Shown one piece after another: positions 1-10,589 of a DNA stretch of 39,338 nt (the stretch's first letter is position 1; each line of letters opens with the position of its first letter). Source of the DNA: Podaxis mareebaensis (taxonomy: Eukaryota; Basidiomycota; Agaricomycetes; Agaricales; Agaricaceae); assembly GCA_018524725.1 (NCBI GenBank), contig JAEUWP010000588.1, positions 1 through 39,338 on the forward strand, read 5' to 3'. The translations under genes were made by a program, and so were the position numbers. A model generated the notes under the pieces. It did no database searches and was not told the origin of the DNA. It worked only from the letters and a program-made list of their open reading frames with translations.

Positions 1-2073
1 AAACCCACCTGTTGCATTGGATGGAGTGTCTGAGTATCGTTGGTGAACTGAGGACAGGGGTTAAGTCGCTTCTCAGTGCAAGCGCCGCTCTCTCGGTAAG
101 TCTTAATCATGAGAAAGCAAAGTCCATGTGCTGATGTATCATGGCAGCGCATCCAGACCGCGGATGAAGACCTGCGACCGCTCGTTGATGATGCCTGTCG
201 ATTTCTGCGGATGAATTTTGAGGGTATTGAGCAGCATTGTTTCGAGGTTTACCAGTCAGCGTTCGCATGGATTCCCAAGAAGTGCTTGATGCGTCAAGTT
301 TATGGTGCACAGGTGAAGGGGCCACGAAGTGTCGTAATGGGTCTACCCAACTCCTGGGGACTGATGGAACACTGCATGGGTGGAGGTTCGGCCATCAATT
401 CTGTCGCTTTCTCGCCCGAGGGCACGCGAGTTGCCTCCGGATCGTCTGATGGGACGGTGAGGATTTGGAATGTGTGGACAGGCGAGGAGGAGGCGCAGTT
501 GGAGGGCCACAGGGGTTCGGTGTGGTCTGTTGCTTTCTCGCCCGACGGCACGCGAGTAGCCTCCGGATCGTTCGATCGGACGGTGAGGATTTGGAATGTG
601 CGGACAGGCGAGGAGGAAGCGCAGTTGGAGGGTCACACGCATCGGGTTCGGTCTGTCGCTTTCTCGCCCGACGGCACGCGAGTTGCCTCCGGATCGGAAG
701 ATCGGACAGTGAGGATTTGGAATGTGCTGACAGGCGAGGAGGAAGCGCAGTTGGGGGGCCACACGGGTTGGGTGCGGTCTGTGGCTTTCTCGCCCGACGG
801 CACGCGAGTTGCCTCCGGATCGGAAGATCGGACGGTGAGGATTTGGAATGTGGGTACAGGCGAGGAGGAAGCGCAGTTGGGGAGCCACATGGGTTCGGTG
901 TGGTCTGTCGCTTTCTCGCCCGACGGCACGCGAGTAGCCTCCGGATCGTTCGATCGGACGATGAGGATTTGGAATGTGCGGACAGGCGAGGAGGAAGCGC
1001 AGTTGGAGGGCCACACGGATTGGGTGTTGTCTGTCGCTTTCTCGTCCGACGGCACGCGAGTTGCCTCCGGATCGTTCGATCGGACGGTGAGGATTTGGAA
1101 TGTGCGGACAGGCGAGGAGGAAGCGCAGCTGGAGGGCCACACGGAGGAGGTGTTATCTGTCGCTTTCTCGCCCGACGGCACGCGAGTTGCCTCTGGATCG
1201 AAAGATCGGACGGTGAGGATTTGGAATGTGGGGACAGGCGAGAGGGAAGCGCAGTTGGAGGGCCACACGCATCGGGTGCGGTCTGTCGCTTTCTCGCCCG
1301 ACGGCACGCGAGTTGCCTCCGGATCGGAAGATCGGACAGTGAGGATTTGGAATGTGGGTACAGGCGAGGAGGAAGCGCAGTTGGAGGGCCACACGGATCG
1401 GGTACGGTCTGTCGCTTTCTCTCCCGACGGCACGCGAGTAGCCTCCGGATCGGAAGATCGGACAGTGAGGATTTGGAATGTGCGGACAGGCGAGGAGGAA
1501 GCGCAGTTGGAAGGCCACGCGGATTGGGTGCGGTCTGTCGCTTTCTCGCCCGACGGCACGCGAGTAGCCTCCGGATCGGAAGATCGGACGGTGAGGATTT
1601 GGAATGTGCGGACAGGCGAGGAGGAAGCGCAGTTGGAGGGCCACACGGATCGGGTACGGTCTGTCGCTTTCTCGCCCGACGGCACGCGAGTTGCCTCCGG
1701 ATCGGAAGATCGGACGGTGAGGATTTGGAATGTGCGGACAGGCGAGGAGGAAGCGCAGTTGGAGGGCCACACGGATTCGGTGTTGTCTGTCGCTTTCTCG
1801 CCCGATGGCACGCGAGTTGCCTCCGGATCAGAAGATCGGACGGTGAAGATTTGGAATGTGCGGACAGGCGCGGAGGAAGTCAATTTAGCCGGCGGCTCGG
1901 ACAAACTTGAACTCCAGTTGTGTCCCTTTTTGCTCTCCTTATCCGATGATGATAACTGGGTGGTCGGTACACATCATCATTGCTGGATCCCCCTTCATTA
2001 TCGAACCAAGGGGGTAAGCCCTTTTTTTGGTGGACCACTATATCCGAGCATCATGATTTTCGTGATTCCGTAA
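1..2073 (+). CDS. C-terminal part of a NACHT-WD40 type NLR-like protein (5' end outside window)
   Basis: The gene enters from the left in frame 3 (bases 3-95). A 52-base intron (gtaagt at 96 to cag at 147, phase 0) joins it to the long frame that ends at 2073. The spliced linker (about residues ECLSIVGELRTGVKSLLSAS, then a short helical stretch ending near PNSWGLMEH) is the kind of segment that precedes the WD40 domain in basidiomycete NACHT-WD40 proteins. Twelve WD40 repeats of 42 residues follow. The NACHT domain is not in the window, so the class is inferred from the linker and the repeats. The 3' end is uncertain: translation runs on to TAA at 2073, but a possible intron (gtaagc at 2014 to cag at 2076) would give another end at 2169. 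NLRs of this type act in non-self recognition and programmed cell death in fungi; the role here is inferred. CpG content is normal, unlike the next 8 kb. Confidence 0.8.
379..1890 (+). repeat. Twelve tandem 126-base WD40 units
   Basis: Twelve head-to-tail units of exactly 126 bases, each encoding one 42-residue WD40 blade of the form GHxxxVxSVAFSPDG, then TRVASGSxD, then IWNVxTG. The units are nearly identical even at third codon positions, so they were homogenised recently. Residue differences cluster at the three positions after GH, the one before SVAF, the one before D(R/G)T (S, F, E or K) and the one after IWNV (W, R, L or G). The last unit degenerates after TG. Confidence 0.93.
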
Positions 2074-2169
2074 CAGGTTATGGTCATTATTCTAGCTACA
2101 GTAGATAACCTCCATACCTCAGACATTGTTGGGACCAGCAACAGTATCCTGATGATTTTGATGACTTAG

Positions 2170-2591
2170 ACATTACTTTGGATATATCAGCTCAACTAGT
2201 AAAGACTTGTCCATTAAATGAGTTGAACCCAACACTATGAGAAGCTAACTAAACAAGGGAACAACAATAGAGAAAACAACATACCATTAGACTATGTGAC
2301 CCCACAAACGTTATATATACATATTAAATTTTATAATTATTCTTATGATACTGTGGATGCATTGGGACTATCCGTCCCCAGTTCTGGTGCTAGCTTCTTG
2401 ACCATCCAGATGCAGCTTCTGAGACTATGGCAGGAAGCAATGATCCTCATAGACGGGAGAGGTCCCTTGCCAAGCCACTGCTAAATCACAAGCCACTCAT
2501 TCCACTCCGACGATGCCAGGGGCTAGGAGACTGACAGAGGATGAAAGTCGAAAAGGAGTGGATGAAGAAGGATGCTTAGGAAGAGGAGGAC
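2170..2591. other. Intergenic stretch, no gene seen
   Basis: AT-rich and poor in CpG. It holds only short open frames without family resemblance. It lies between the NLR-like gene and a frameshifted pseudogene. Confidence 0.5.
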
Positions 2592-4860
2592 ATGAAAAAC
2601 ACCAAGGGTCTGTTCTTCCGCCTAGAGAACAAGTTGTTGAAAGGGGATTTGGATAAGGGGGACTTGGTGGAGAGCAAGGATGAGGAACCACCTGCGTTGC
2701 CTATCACAGAGAGATTTGCGACAACATTGAATAGAGATACTGGTGCACCCATGATATTTCTTGGATCTCTTGGAGGTAGTGAAGGACAACTCAGGATGGA
2801 CCTTGGGCTTGGGATGTCTGGGGATATGTTTTCGACAGCATCCTCACCCTCACAGATGAGTACACCTGCATCACCAACTGCTACTCCATCATTGGCAACG
2901 ATCACACAATCACCTGCTTTGCCTGCCTCGGCTAGTCTATCCCTTCCACAACCACAGCTACAATCGCATACATCCAATTCGAAGAAAAAGCTGATGATTT
3001 CATTGCCTCCAATGCATACAGGTCTTGATCTCAGCTCCACTGCTGGCTCTGGCGTCCCCAATGCCCTGAAGTGGTGGTTACTCCTTCAAATCCTATGCCC
3101 ACAACCACAGTGGTATCAGGTGCTCCAAGCACACCACACCATCCGGGGCCTACAGATCTTCTCAGTGATCATCCTCGATCGCCTTCCCATCCCCTACTCT
3201 CACATCAACAGTCCCAACCACAAGGTGGTCTGTCGAGACAAGTTTCCTTGTCAACCCTGCATGCTGACACACCTATCACTGGTTGGATGTCACTTATTCC
3301 AATGGCGCATTCAACATCACCACTTCCATCATCGGGTCACATTTCGTCCATGCCCTGCAGCCCAATGGTAACTCTAGGATCACCACCCTCAGAAAGACAT
3401 TCACAGTCACATGGTCTACTGAGCAAGTTTTCCCATTATGATATTCCACTATCAAGCCCACTGCCATTCAGTGCTTTGTCTAGTGTCCCCACTGTTACTG
3501 ATGCTGTGGCAACCCAGAATGAAAACTTGAGCACGAATGTGGATACCGTGGTGATGTGGATTGCCATTGCTGTCACCTTTGTTGGTGATGTCCCCGAGTT
3601 TCAAAGGCAGTGGTGCTGGTGGAAATGGAAGTGGGAGAGCAATGGTGTTCCACCGACAAGTTTTAATCCTTCGTCTGCAGCTGCCGGAAGTGTGTTGAGG
3701 GTGAGGGTACAAAAGCAGCTGAGCCAGCAGGGTGTTCCACCACTTCCACTGGTGTGAGCACTGGGACCTGTGCAAATACAAATGGGACTATGAATGGAGC
3801 TTTGAACATTCCTGTTATCAATACGCCCAACGCGAACAGGAGCACCAGCATCTGAGGCAGAGAGTCCCCCTTCCCTGTCCTCTCCATCTCCGGCAACCAT
3901 AACAAACTCCTGTTACACACTAATAATCTCTCTGTTAATACAGATACCTCTCCAGCACCATGTACAATGTCCCCTAGATCTGCTTGGGAAGATGATGTGT
4001 CCAACAAACTTAGCAGCCGCCATGAAGAGGAGGACAATGGCGGGATGGAGAATGTCTGAGGCGTGCTTGTGAGGTTTAGAGAGTCGAGAACTGATGACAA
4101 GTGAAGAGGATGGAGGAAGAGCTAAAAGCCAGTGTTATTGCTACTAGGAGAAGTTTCGAGGCATTCCAGTGGAGTGATGCCCCATCCATCATGAATCCAA
4201 ACACCAGTGGAAGCAATCCACCAGTGTCAACATCACCTTCATCGGGGTTGAATATATCTGTGGCTGGGGATAGATTGAGTGCAATGAGTGGGAGCAGGAG
4301 TGGGAAGTATGACAGTTTTATGATTGAGGAGTACTATGGGCTTGGGCAAGGGAACAGTAATGGAGGTGTTTCTGGACCATTTGATTCCTCGACAAGAGGA
4401 ACATACAATGACAGTGAATATGTGTATGATGATGATGTGGAAGATGTGTCATATTATCTGGACAATGAGGTCCCCTTCTCCAACCATCGCTCTCATTGGC
4501 CCAGATTGATGTTATACCTCTCCGACGAAGGGTATGACCCTGATGTATCTGGTAGCAACAAAACCACACGCAATAGCAGATGGAGTGGGAGCATATATAG
4601 TCATGTGAGCTTCCTCGATACAGAGAAGAGCAGAGGGGCACAACAACGGTTCCTCAAACATGTCGAGGCAATTGCGGGGAGTGGATTCCACTGTCCCCAA
4701 AGTGCCTCCTGTACCTAAGTTGCTAGAGGAGTTTGTGGCAGAGAGTAAGTGTGCAGCTGCGGCTGCGAGGCAGCAATATCTTGAGAATGAGGTGAAGAGG
4801 ATTGTTGGTGCTAGTACACTGAAAGCTCCTGCTGGTTCGGGTCTGGGATTAGGACGATAG
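2592..4860 (+). pseudogene. Frameshifted Ser/Pro/Thr-rich gene remnant, function unknown
   Basis: A coding-like, low-complexity protein can be followed on the plus strand only by switching frames: frame 0 to about 3060, frame 2 to 3757 (the switch falls inside a continuous Pro/Ser-rich stretch with no room for an intron), other frames through 3760-4080, frame 0 from 4101 to about 4680, then frame 1 to the stop at 4858-4860. Visible pieces are a charged start (FFRLENKLLKGDLDKGDL), long Ser/Pro/Thr stretches, an acidic Tyr/Asp patch around 4320-4470 and an Ala-rich helical C-terminus (LLEEFVAESKCAAAAARQQY). I do not recognise the family. CpG is clearly reduced. The shifts could also be assembly indels, but their number and the surrounding decay favour a pseudogene. 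Confidence 0.55.
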
Positions 4861-6279
4861 AGATGGTATATCCACCTTTCTTTTGCAGGTTTTCTCTTCT
4901 TTGTTTCACTCCCACTTTTGAACTATTTATATTGTTCTTCTCGCAGTGCATGGTGCACATTTGCTTTTCCCAGTTTTCCTCTCCCTCCCCCACAGAGGCT
5001 CCACTTGACTCATCATTTGTTGTTTTCATTTTTTGCAGCATAATTCTTGTAGAGATTTTTACATCCATACTTATGATCCTTACCTCTCCCATGTGTTCTG
5101 TGCTGACGTGCATCTACTTGTTTCTTGTCTCTTTTCTTGGATTTTCGTGGATACCACCTTATGTACCTACATAGTTGCTGCTGTACTTCTTTCTGTTAGT
5201 ATTCATGAATGATGATTAAATAATATTTGGGAATTTCATAGATTTGCATTGCATGAAGAAGGAATAGGTGTTAAGGAAAACATCACCTGAAAGGATAACA
5301 ATTAATGAGGGCAGGTACAGATGAGATCCAAACACTGGATCCTTCACGGCCTCTATATTCTAGTAACCATAATCGTGAGTGACAGTGGCATAAGGTCGAA
5401 TAACATCCCAAGGTGATCACTTGACCATTTGAAGGCTGTAAAGCTTCTTCCATCAACTGATTCTTCTCTAGTAAAGTCGCCTGAATGCCGCATAAGTCAA
5501 TAATAAGAGCAAGCAGCTCTTTTCCCACTTCTAATTCCTGTGGACCATGTATGGTGGCTGTCTCGTTTGATTTGTTGGTTCAGTCAGAAGTTCAAGTCTG
5601 CGTCATTGCGTGTTCTAAAGGGAAGGAGACTCCTGTTGGCATGTGGTTGTGTTCATGGTTACAAATTGAAGTAATGGCCCAGTGCACGTTGATCAGTGGT
5701 GGGGGCCCAACCTGATGAGCTATTGATTATACAGGGATCCATAGAACGATTGCTGAGCATGAGAGCGAAGTGTGGTGGTGATATTTAGTACCAGGGTCAT
5801 TCAGCCTGTTTAGCTCACAGATGCAGAAGAACGATGTATGACTAAGAAACAGTGTAGGATGTGTAGAGCGTGCGTCTAGTCTTAAAGTGTCTACAACATC
5901 TAATATTATTCAGTTTGCAATGGCAACAGCTCTAGAATGAAGCTAGCCCATTAATCATGATGTGGGTGTGGTGGTGATAGTAGAGGTCAAGGTTAGACTT
6001 CTGCTTTTGATTCCCAAGAGTAAGAGGGTCAAGCACTACACACATCAGATTAGTGTACATAAACAAACATACGAATGAACTGGTATGGTGTGGGTATTAG
6101 TATATTGTACTAGGGGGTGCAGGCATCAGTAAAAAGGCTCAGACCTGTCAAGGTCATACAAGTCAGGATAAGGACTACAAGTTATGTCCAAGCACTACCA
6201 GTCATGGCTTCTGTCAAATCTGAATGCATACATACCCAATGTTATATGAGCTTACTATATCAGGGGATGAATACAAGGC
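4861..6279. other. Gene-poor decayed stretch
   Basis: AT-rich and CpG-poor, with no gene that I can support. A short minus-strand frame at 5283-5528 has a helical look (KELLALIIDLCGIQATLLEK) but no recognisable family. Probably old repeat sequence. Confidence 0.4.
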
Positions 6280-6333
6280 AGTTCCATCATGTCCAAAGTA
6301 TACCAGGTAGTCCCATCATGTCCAAAGTATACT
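6280..6333. repeat. Two tandem copies of a ~25-base unit
   Basis: The core CCATCATGTCCAAAGTATAC occurs twice in a row, with flanking AGT and TAGG/CAGG also shared. It lies beside the tRNA-derived element at 6360-6517 and may be part of its tail. Confidence 0.75.
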
Positions 6334-6359
6334 AGGCTTACCATCAGTTACAACACCAA

Positions 6360-6517
6360 AATTTACTAAACAGGAGCTTGAACCACCAACCTTCTGAAGA
6401 TCTATCCCAACACACCTCTATTGAGTTTACAAGGTGCATTAGAATTGGCCAGACCAGGACTTGAACCCAAGACCTCCTGGGAGTAGCCAGACAATTATCC
6501 AGTTGAGCTATCAGGGC
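6360..6517 (-). mobile_element. Dimeric tRNA-derived SINE-like element
   Basis: Read on the minus strand, 6517 to about 6444 carries an A-box-like TAGCTCAACTGG (6499-6510) and a perfect B box GGGTTCAAGTCC (6457-6468) at tRNA spacing, with a weak T stem and an anticodon-like loop after a conserved T. A second related unit follows on the same strand (6437 to about 6360). It has a degraded A-box region and a second B box GGTTCAAGCTCC (6373-6384); the 25 bases before each B box align (CAGnAGGTnnnnGGTTCAAG). The D stem does not pair and the acceptor stem is poor, so this is not a working tRNA. Two tRNA-like moieties in tandem is the build of a dimeric SINE. No second copy is seen in the window. 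Confidence 0.55.
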
Positions 6518-7024
6518 TTACTGGACCTTGTGTTATTATAATATATAACCCACTACCTGCTTTGTCCCATTAGAGGGAGAGGTCAGTTCTAGGTCCTTGT
6601 AAGTCCTTTCTTGATACACAAAGGCATCTCCCTTGCACTTCAAAATATTTAATTCCAGCCCCTCAATAATGATAAGGTCATCAAAAAGATACCTAAATGA
6701 TGGTAAGGTGTTTACAATGATGGGTCTATGATGGTCATGCATTGATAATGATGGTTTAATATATCATTGTTCCACAGATGATGGTAACATGCTGGTCATC
6801 TCACCAACATGCTTTTACCCAGTTAGGCAATATCTCACAAGGATGTTTTTTATCTGGTAATTTCAGTACATGAATTCATTTGCTTGGTATTCTCAGAGCC
6901 AACATTTTCTAAGTATCTGATATGCACAGAATGATGTCAGAGTTTCTTAAGGTCTCCAAGTCAATAACATCTTTTGGATGTTTTGCTGATGAGGCTCCAA
7001 AAAATTGTGACAGGATAAAAGCTA
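6518..7024. other. CpG-free intergenic stretch downstream of the P450 pseudogene
   Basis: Not one CpG occurs from 6074 to 7046. No coding sequence is supported here; TGATGG/CCATCA-like words recur, as expected after CpG decay and simple repeats. Confidence 0.5.
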
Positions 7025-9064
7025 TTACCCTGTAAGCTCAGAGTTGCGAACGAGAGCCTCTGCCACCTTCGAACATGGAGTAATCCTGCACGAGAACGGA
7101 ATGGGATACCTAGACACATTTTAGCAATAAGACCCACCCACATGTAAGTAGACCCAGCACATGACATCAATCTGCTTGTGTATTTGGGCTTGAGTTTTAT
7201 TTCATTATCATCACCATCAAGCCTGGGTTGGATATCATATACTGCTAACACATGTGTAATAATTGAGAACAGCAATTCCTCACTGAAGAAACACCCGGGG
7301 CAGATTCTCCTCCCATAGCTGAAAGTGGCAGCAAATGGATCAAGAACCGTTAAATCGATCTTGCCATCTTTCAAATAATGATCTGGGATGTATTCTTCAG
7401 GGTCCACAAAAGCTTGTGGATCATGCAGGATGGCCCTACAGACCATGAGCTATATTGAGTCTTGGGGATGTTCCAAGGAAGTGCTGATGAACCAGATGCT
7501 CCCAAGAATGAGGGTTCCCTTGGGAATGTAATAACCATTGTACTCATCAGCATTTGTAGAGGAATATCCAAAACCTAACGCTCTGTGTGAACAGAGTGGC
7601 AAGAAAGCTTGATATTACATTACCCATGGGTGCAACAGGTTGCCAATGTATGGTCTCCTTCACCATGGCATTGATGCAGTGTAGCGAGGGGTGATCATGA
7701 AATTCTGGAAGGTGGCCCTGAAGAATTCTGTCAAGTTTGGCTTGAGCTTTCTTTTGGACTTCTGGGTATAAACACATCACAAGGAAGAATGTTTGCACTG
7801 CAAAGATGGTCTGGAAGTGCCATTACACCTGTCAGCAAGAATTGAGTGAATTACAGGGGAAGGCATTTACAGTATCAGCTCCACCTACAATATAGATGAG
7901 CCTTTGAGAGTTTGAGCAGTTTGAAAAAGCACTAACCAGAATATGCCACAGCACACATATGCCTGGTGATCACTTCCTCTTCCATCCAACCAGGGTGTCT
8001 CTCTTCAGGCAAACTTTCAATTAGTTGGGTACAGATCAAGGGAATAGCCTTTCCTTCTTTCTGTGAAGGCACTAGAGCATGAGGACAAACACAGTTGAAA
8101 TAACTATCACCATCTGCTCTTTGACTAGCTCAAATGGTTCATTGAACACCTTATAGTTTAGGTCCCAGTAATGTTTAGCTTTGCACTTCCAACCGGCACC
8201 TGGGATCCAGCTCAGGATATATTTCATTATTGGAAACAAATCAACAAGGAAGTGTCCTGGGGTTGCAGCTTCAGAAATACCTTGGAGGGCCTCCTCAGCA
8301 TTCTTGATGTATTTATCATTCCAGTCCTTGACTGTAATACCATATGAGACTTTCATGATCATTGTTGCAAACATCCTACATCATGCTGTTACTTCATGGG
8401 CACATAATTCGGCATTGTTTTACTTGCAGGCAAATAATGCTCATAAATTCATCAGGGGACTCAAGGAGATTTTGGAGGAAGGCATGAGCATTGGAAAGCT
8501 GAATGGACCTATATCTGCTCACTACATTTGAGTTGAAATGGTCATGGAATGTACAATGATGGCGGCACCACTATGAACCATAAGGCATCAATGACAAGTT
8601 GAAGTCCCACCCCATGCTAAGAAAGCAAGACTTCAATAGACGTCAATGTGCAATGCACGAATGACTTACAGGTCAGCGATCATAGGCATGGGTGGGTGAT
8701 CAGAGTAATTGTTCAAACATTTCTCGAAAATGTCATATGACTTCTCCAGGCTTCCCAAGATCAAGAAGCCATGTCCCAGAATGCTGAGGTAAATCATATC
8801 GCCTGTGGGTTAGCTGATGAGACAACCTCAAGGTCTGAGATAGCAGTAGCATTGACTGTATGTCTTGAGCCATTGGTTGTACACAAGCCATGGTTTATGG
8901 AGAGGAAGGTCGAAAAGGTTCCCAATCATAGGGTATCCTTTCAGTCCAGGAGGCAATGGAAGGCACTTTGGGTTTGCTCTATGTTCATGGACATATGTGT
9001 CCAGCCACTGCATGACAATGAGGCAACCAGCTGAGAGCACAAGAATATGGGAAAATGAGACCAT
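7025..9064 (-). pseudogene. Cytochrome P450 pseudogene (microsomal, fungal O-methylsterigmatocystin-oxidoreductase-like)
   Basis: A near-complete P450 can be traced through several introns. It starts with an N-terminal membrane anchor (MVSFSHILVLSAG, ATG at 9064) and the PPGLKGYPMIGNL hinge, followed by exons 8802-8670 (SDMIYLSILG to MPMIADL) and 8616-8424 (GWDFNLSLMPYG). Next come FATMIMKVSYGITVKD, GADT of the I helix, KETIHWQP of the K helix, EYNGYYIPKGT, the heme loop FSYGRRICPG (7294-7323) and the C-terminus YPIPFSCRITPCS ending at TAA 7025-7027. Lesions: an in-frame TAG at 8571-8573 where an Arg before the C-helix Trp is expected; a one-base phase mismatch across the intron at 8376-8423; a frame conflict near 8050-8100; and the ExxR arginine changed to His (ETIH), fitting CGT to CAT decay. 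Several introns have off-consensus donors (gtcaat, gttcat, gtcatg). I judge it dead. Confidence 0.85.
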
Positions 9065-9155
9065 GATGAGTACCCAAGGGAATTTGGAATGACCTAAAGG
9101 ATTATATAGGTCCACTTTACTTGAGGCAGCTGAGCTTGAGGTCCCACCAGTAAGC

Positions 9156-9991
9156 ACAGTCACCTCTGTCCCAACCCATACCTGTCATAACCCATACTCT
9201 GTAATAACCCATAGGGTTTCCATGTGACGAAGTTCATTTGCAGGGATTTGTAAGCAGCTATTTCAGCTCGAAACCCTATAGCACCCACTGCCATAAATAG
9301 TACTTAGCACATTAGGATAGTAACATTTGGGCATTTCATCATCGTAACCTGGGAACTGGGAGGAAACTCAGAAGTCGAACCGTCATTCTGTAAAAATTTC
9401 ACATCTATTATACCCCCTACTAAGTCTAGTTTCAAATTCTTGAGAAGGGCTACACAGTGCTCAAGTGAGAAATACTTCCACAACCCTGACCATGAGCAAA
9501 GGGGAATAGATGATGGAACAAGAAGTTTTCAATGCAGTGATGAAATCACACAGGATGCAGTAGATCAGTGAGATCAATGGCAGAGAGGACGACACATTGG
9601 AGGATGACTCAGCTATTGAACCCCCTTGCCACAAAGATCTTTTACAGGCTTCCACTCTCGTGAGTAATTACCTCGCAACAACATCCCATCCATTCTCTCG
9701 CAGGCTGGAACAATTATTGCTTGCTTTTAATCGTGAACTTCACTTAGAGGAGACAGCTAACTTGGTAGAGACACAGATTGACGATTATTTCATTAAATCT
9801 GGGAACTAGAACATTCAGAACTACTTATTTTCAATGTCATAGGTAGCTATCATGGCTAAATAAATTTAATCAGAATTTTAATCGATTTTCTAATACCATT
9901 TTTTTCGCATCTCTCTCATAACCCATACTCTGTCATAACCCATAGCTCAGACCTTCCACCAACTACCATGGGTTAAGACAGAGGTGACTGT
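9156..9991. mobile_element. ~836-base element with 25-base terminal inverted repeats
   Basis: The left end ACAGTCACCTCTGTC continues into AACCCAT, and the right end is its inverse (22 of 25 bases match). Copies of a subterminal word, CATAACCCATA, occur near both ends in the same orientation. The right boundary is followed by TA if the element is taken to begin at CAGT; the left flank is CA, so no perfect target duplication is seen. The interior holds a remnant frame at 9597-9809. Size and layout fit a deleted, non-autonomous DNA transposon, perhaps Tc1/mariner-like. It sits about 90 bases upstream of the P450 start. Confidence 0.7.
9597..9809 (+). pseudogene. Short frame inside the 836-base TIR element, possible transposase C-terminal remnant
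   Basis: The 70-residue frame has a helical body (LLQASTLVSNYLATTSHPF, then LEQLLLAFNRELHLEE) and ends in a polar tail with DDYFIKSGN. Its place between the inverted repeats suggests what is left of the element's own protein. I do not see catalytic residues, and the family assignment is a guess from position. Confidence 0.3.
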
Positions 9992-10160
9992 AGTGGATAG
10001 CATGCCACCGGCTTGTTGAGGGTCAGAATTTATTTGAATCAGAGGTTCAATTGTTGGCACGACTCGGGTCTAGTGCAAATGATGCTTTCAGATTCTGGGT
10101 TCCCACTCTCTCATGGGTTCATTACCCCACGCTATAAGCACTGTGCTATGGTGCGCAGCG

Positions 10161-10589
10161 CCTAAACACCGCTACTTTTGTGCAGTGGCCATCTCGGTGG
10201 GGAAGAAGTTCTGAAAATAAAAATAAAAATAAATAATCGTCGTGACTAGATTTGGTCGCATTCATTGCGAGTTCGTCGCAAGGATCAGAGTGACATCCGG
10301 ACCCATAGGCTACAACACACATTCTCAAAGGCTTTGAGACCCTTTATACAATGGGCCACCAAAAGACTAGATTATGTAATCACCATTTTTGGAAGTACCT
10401 TCCTCATTTGGAACATGTGGCCATTGTGTGAAGCACCCAAAGGAATAGCTCCGTCAATTCTTAATGGAATAAAATTCTGTCTGGACGTTTTGTTCAGACA
10501 AGCGAAAGAAGCGTTTTTACCAGAGGAATAAGAAAACTAAGAAATTTTGGTGGACTTATTTCGATTGCACAAAAGTAGCGGTGTTTAGG
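10161..10589. mobile_element. 429-base MITE-like element with perfect 24-base inverted repeats
   Basis: Bases 10161-10184 (starting CCTAAACACCGCTACTTTTG) are the exact inverse of 10566-10589 (ending GTAGCGGTGTTTAGG). The flanks (GCGCAGCG on the left, TGACCTGC on the right) show no obvious target duplication, so the superfamily is not assigned. The interior has an A-rich track near 10215-10230 and one open frame at 10265-10531 (88 residues, hydrophobic middle, unrecognised), which may be a fragment of a transposon protein or chance. Confidence 0.75.

Noticed and set aside
465..1910. Long open frames in other phases of the WD40 region, both strands (for example 465-1910 plus, 633-1904 minus)
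   Set aside because: The 126-base unit is a multiple of three and happens to lack stops in several phases, so any open phase repeats twelve times. These are shadows of the WD40 frame.
6444..6517. A tRNA gene on the minus strand
   Set aside because: A and B boxes are present, but the D stem does not pair, the acceptor stem has mismatches and position 37 is not a purine. A related second unit follows, so a tRNA-derived SINE explains it better.
9062..9163. Upstream start (9163) for the P450 reading frame
   Set aside because: This extension begins inside the inverted repeat of the 836-base element. The normal membrane-anchor start is at 9064.
10070..10160. Another tRNA-like A box (TAGCACAGTGCTTAGCG-like, minus strand) beside the 429-base element
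   Set aside because: No matching B box at the right distance (the sequence reads GGGAACCCAGAATC), so support is too weak.
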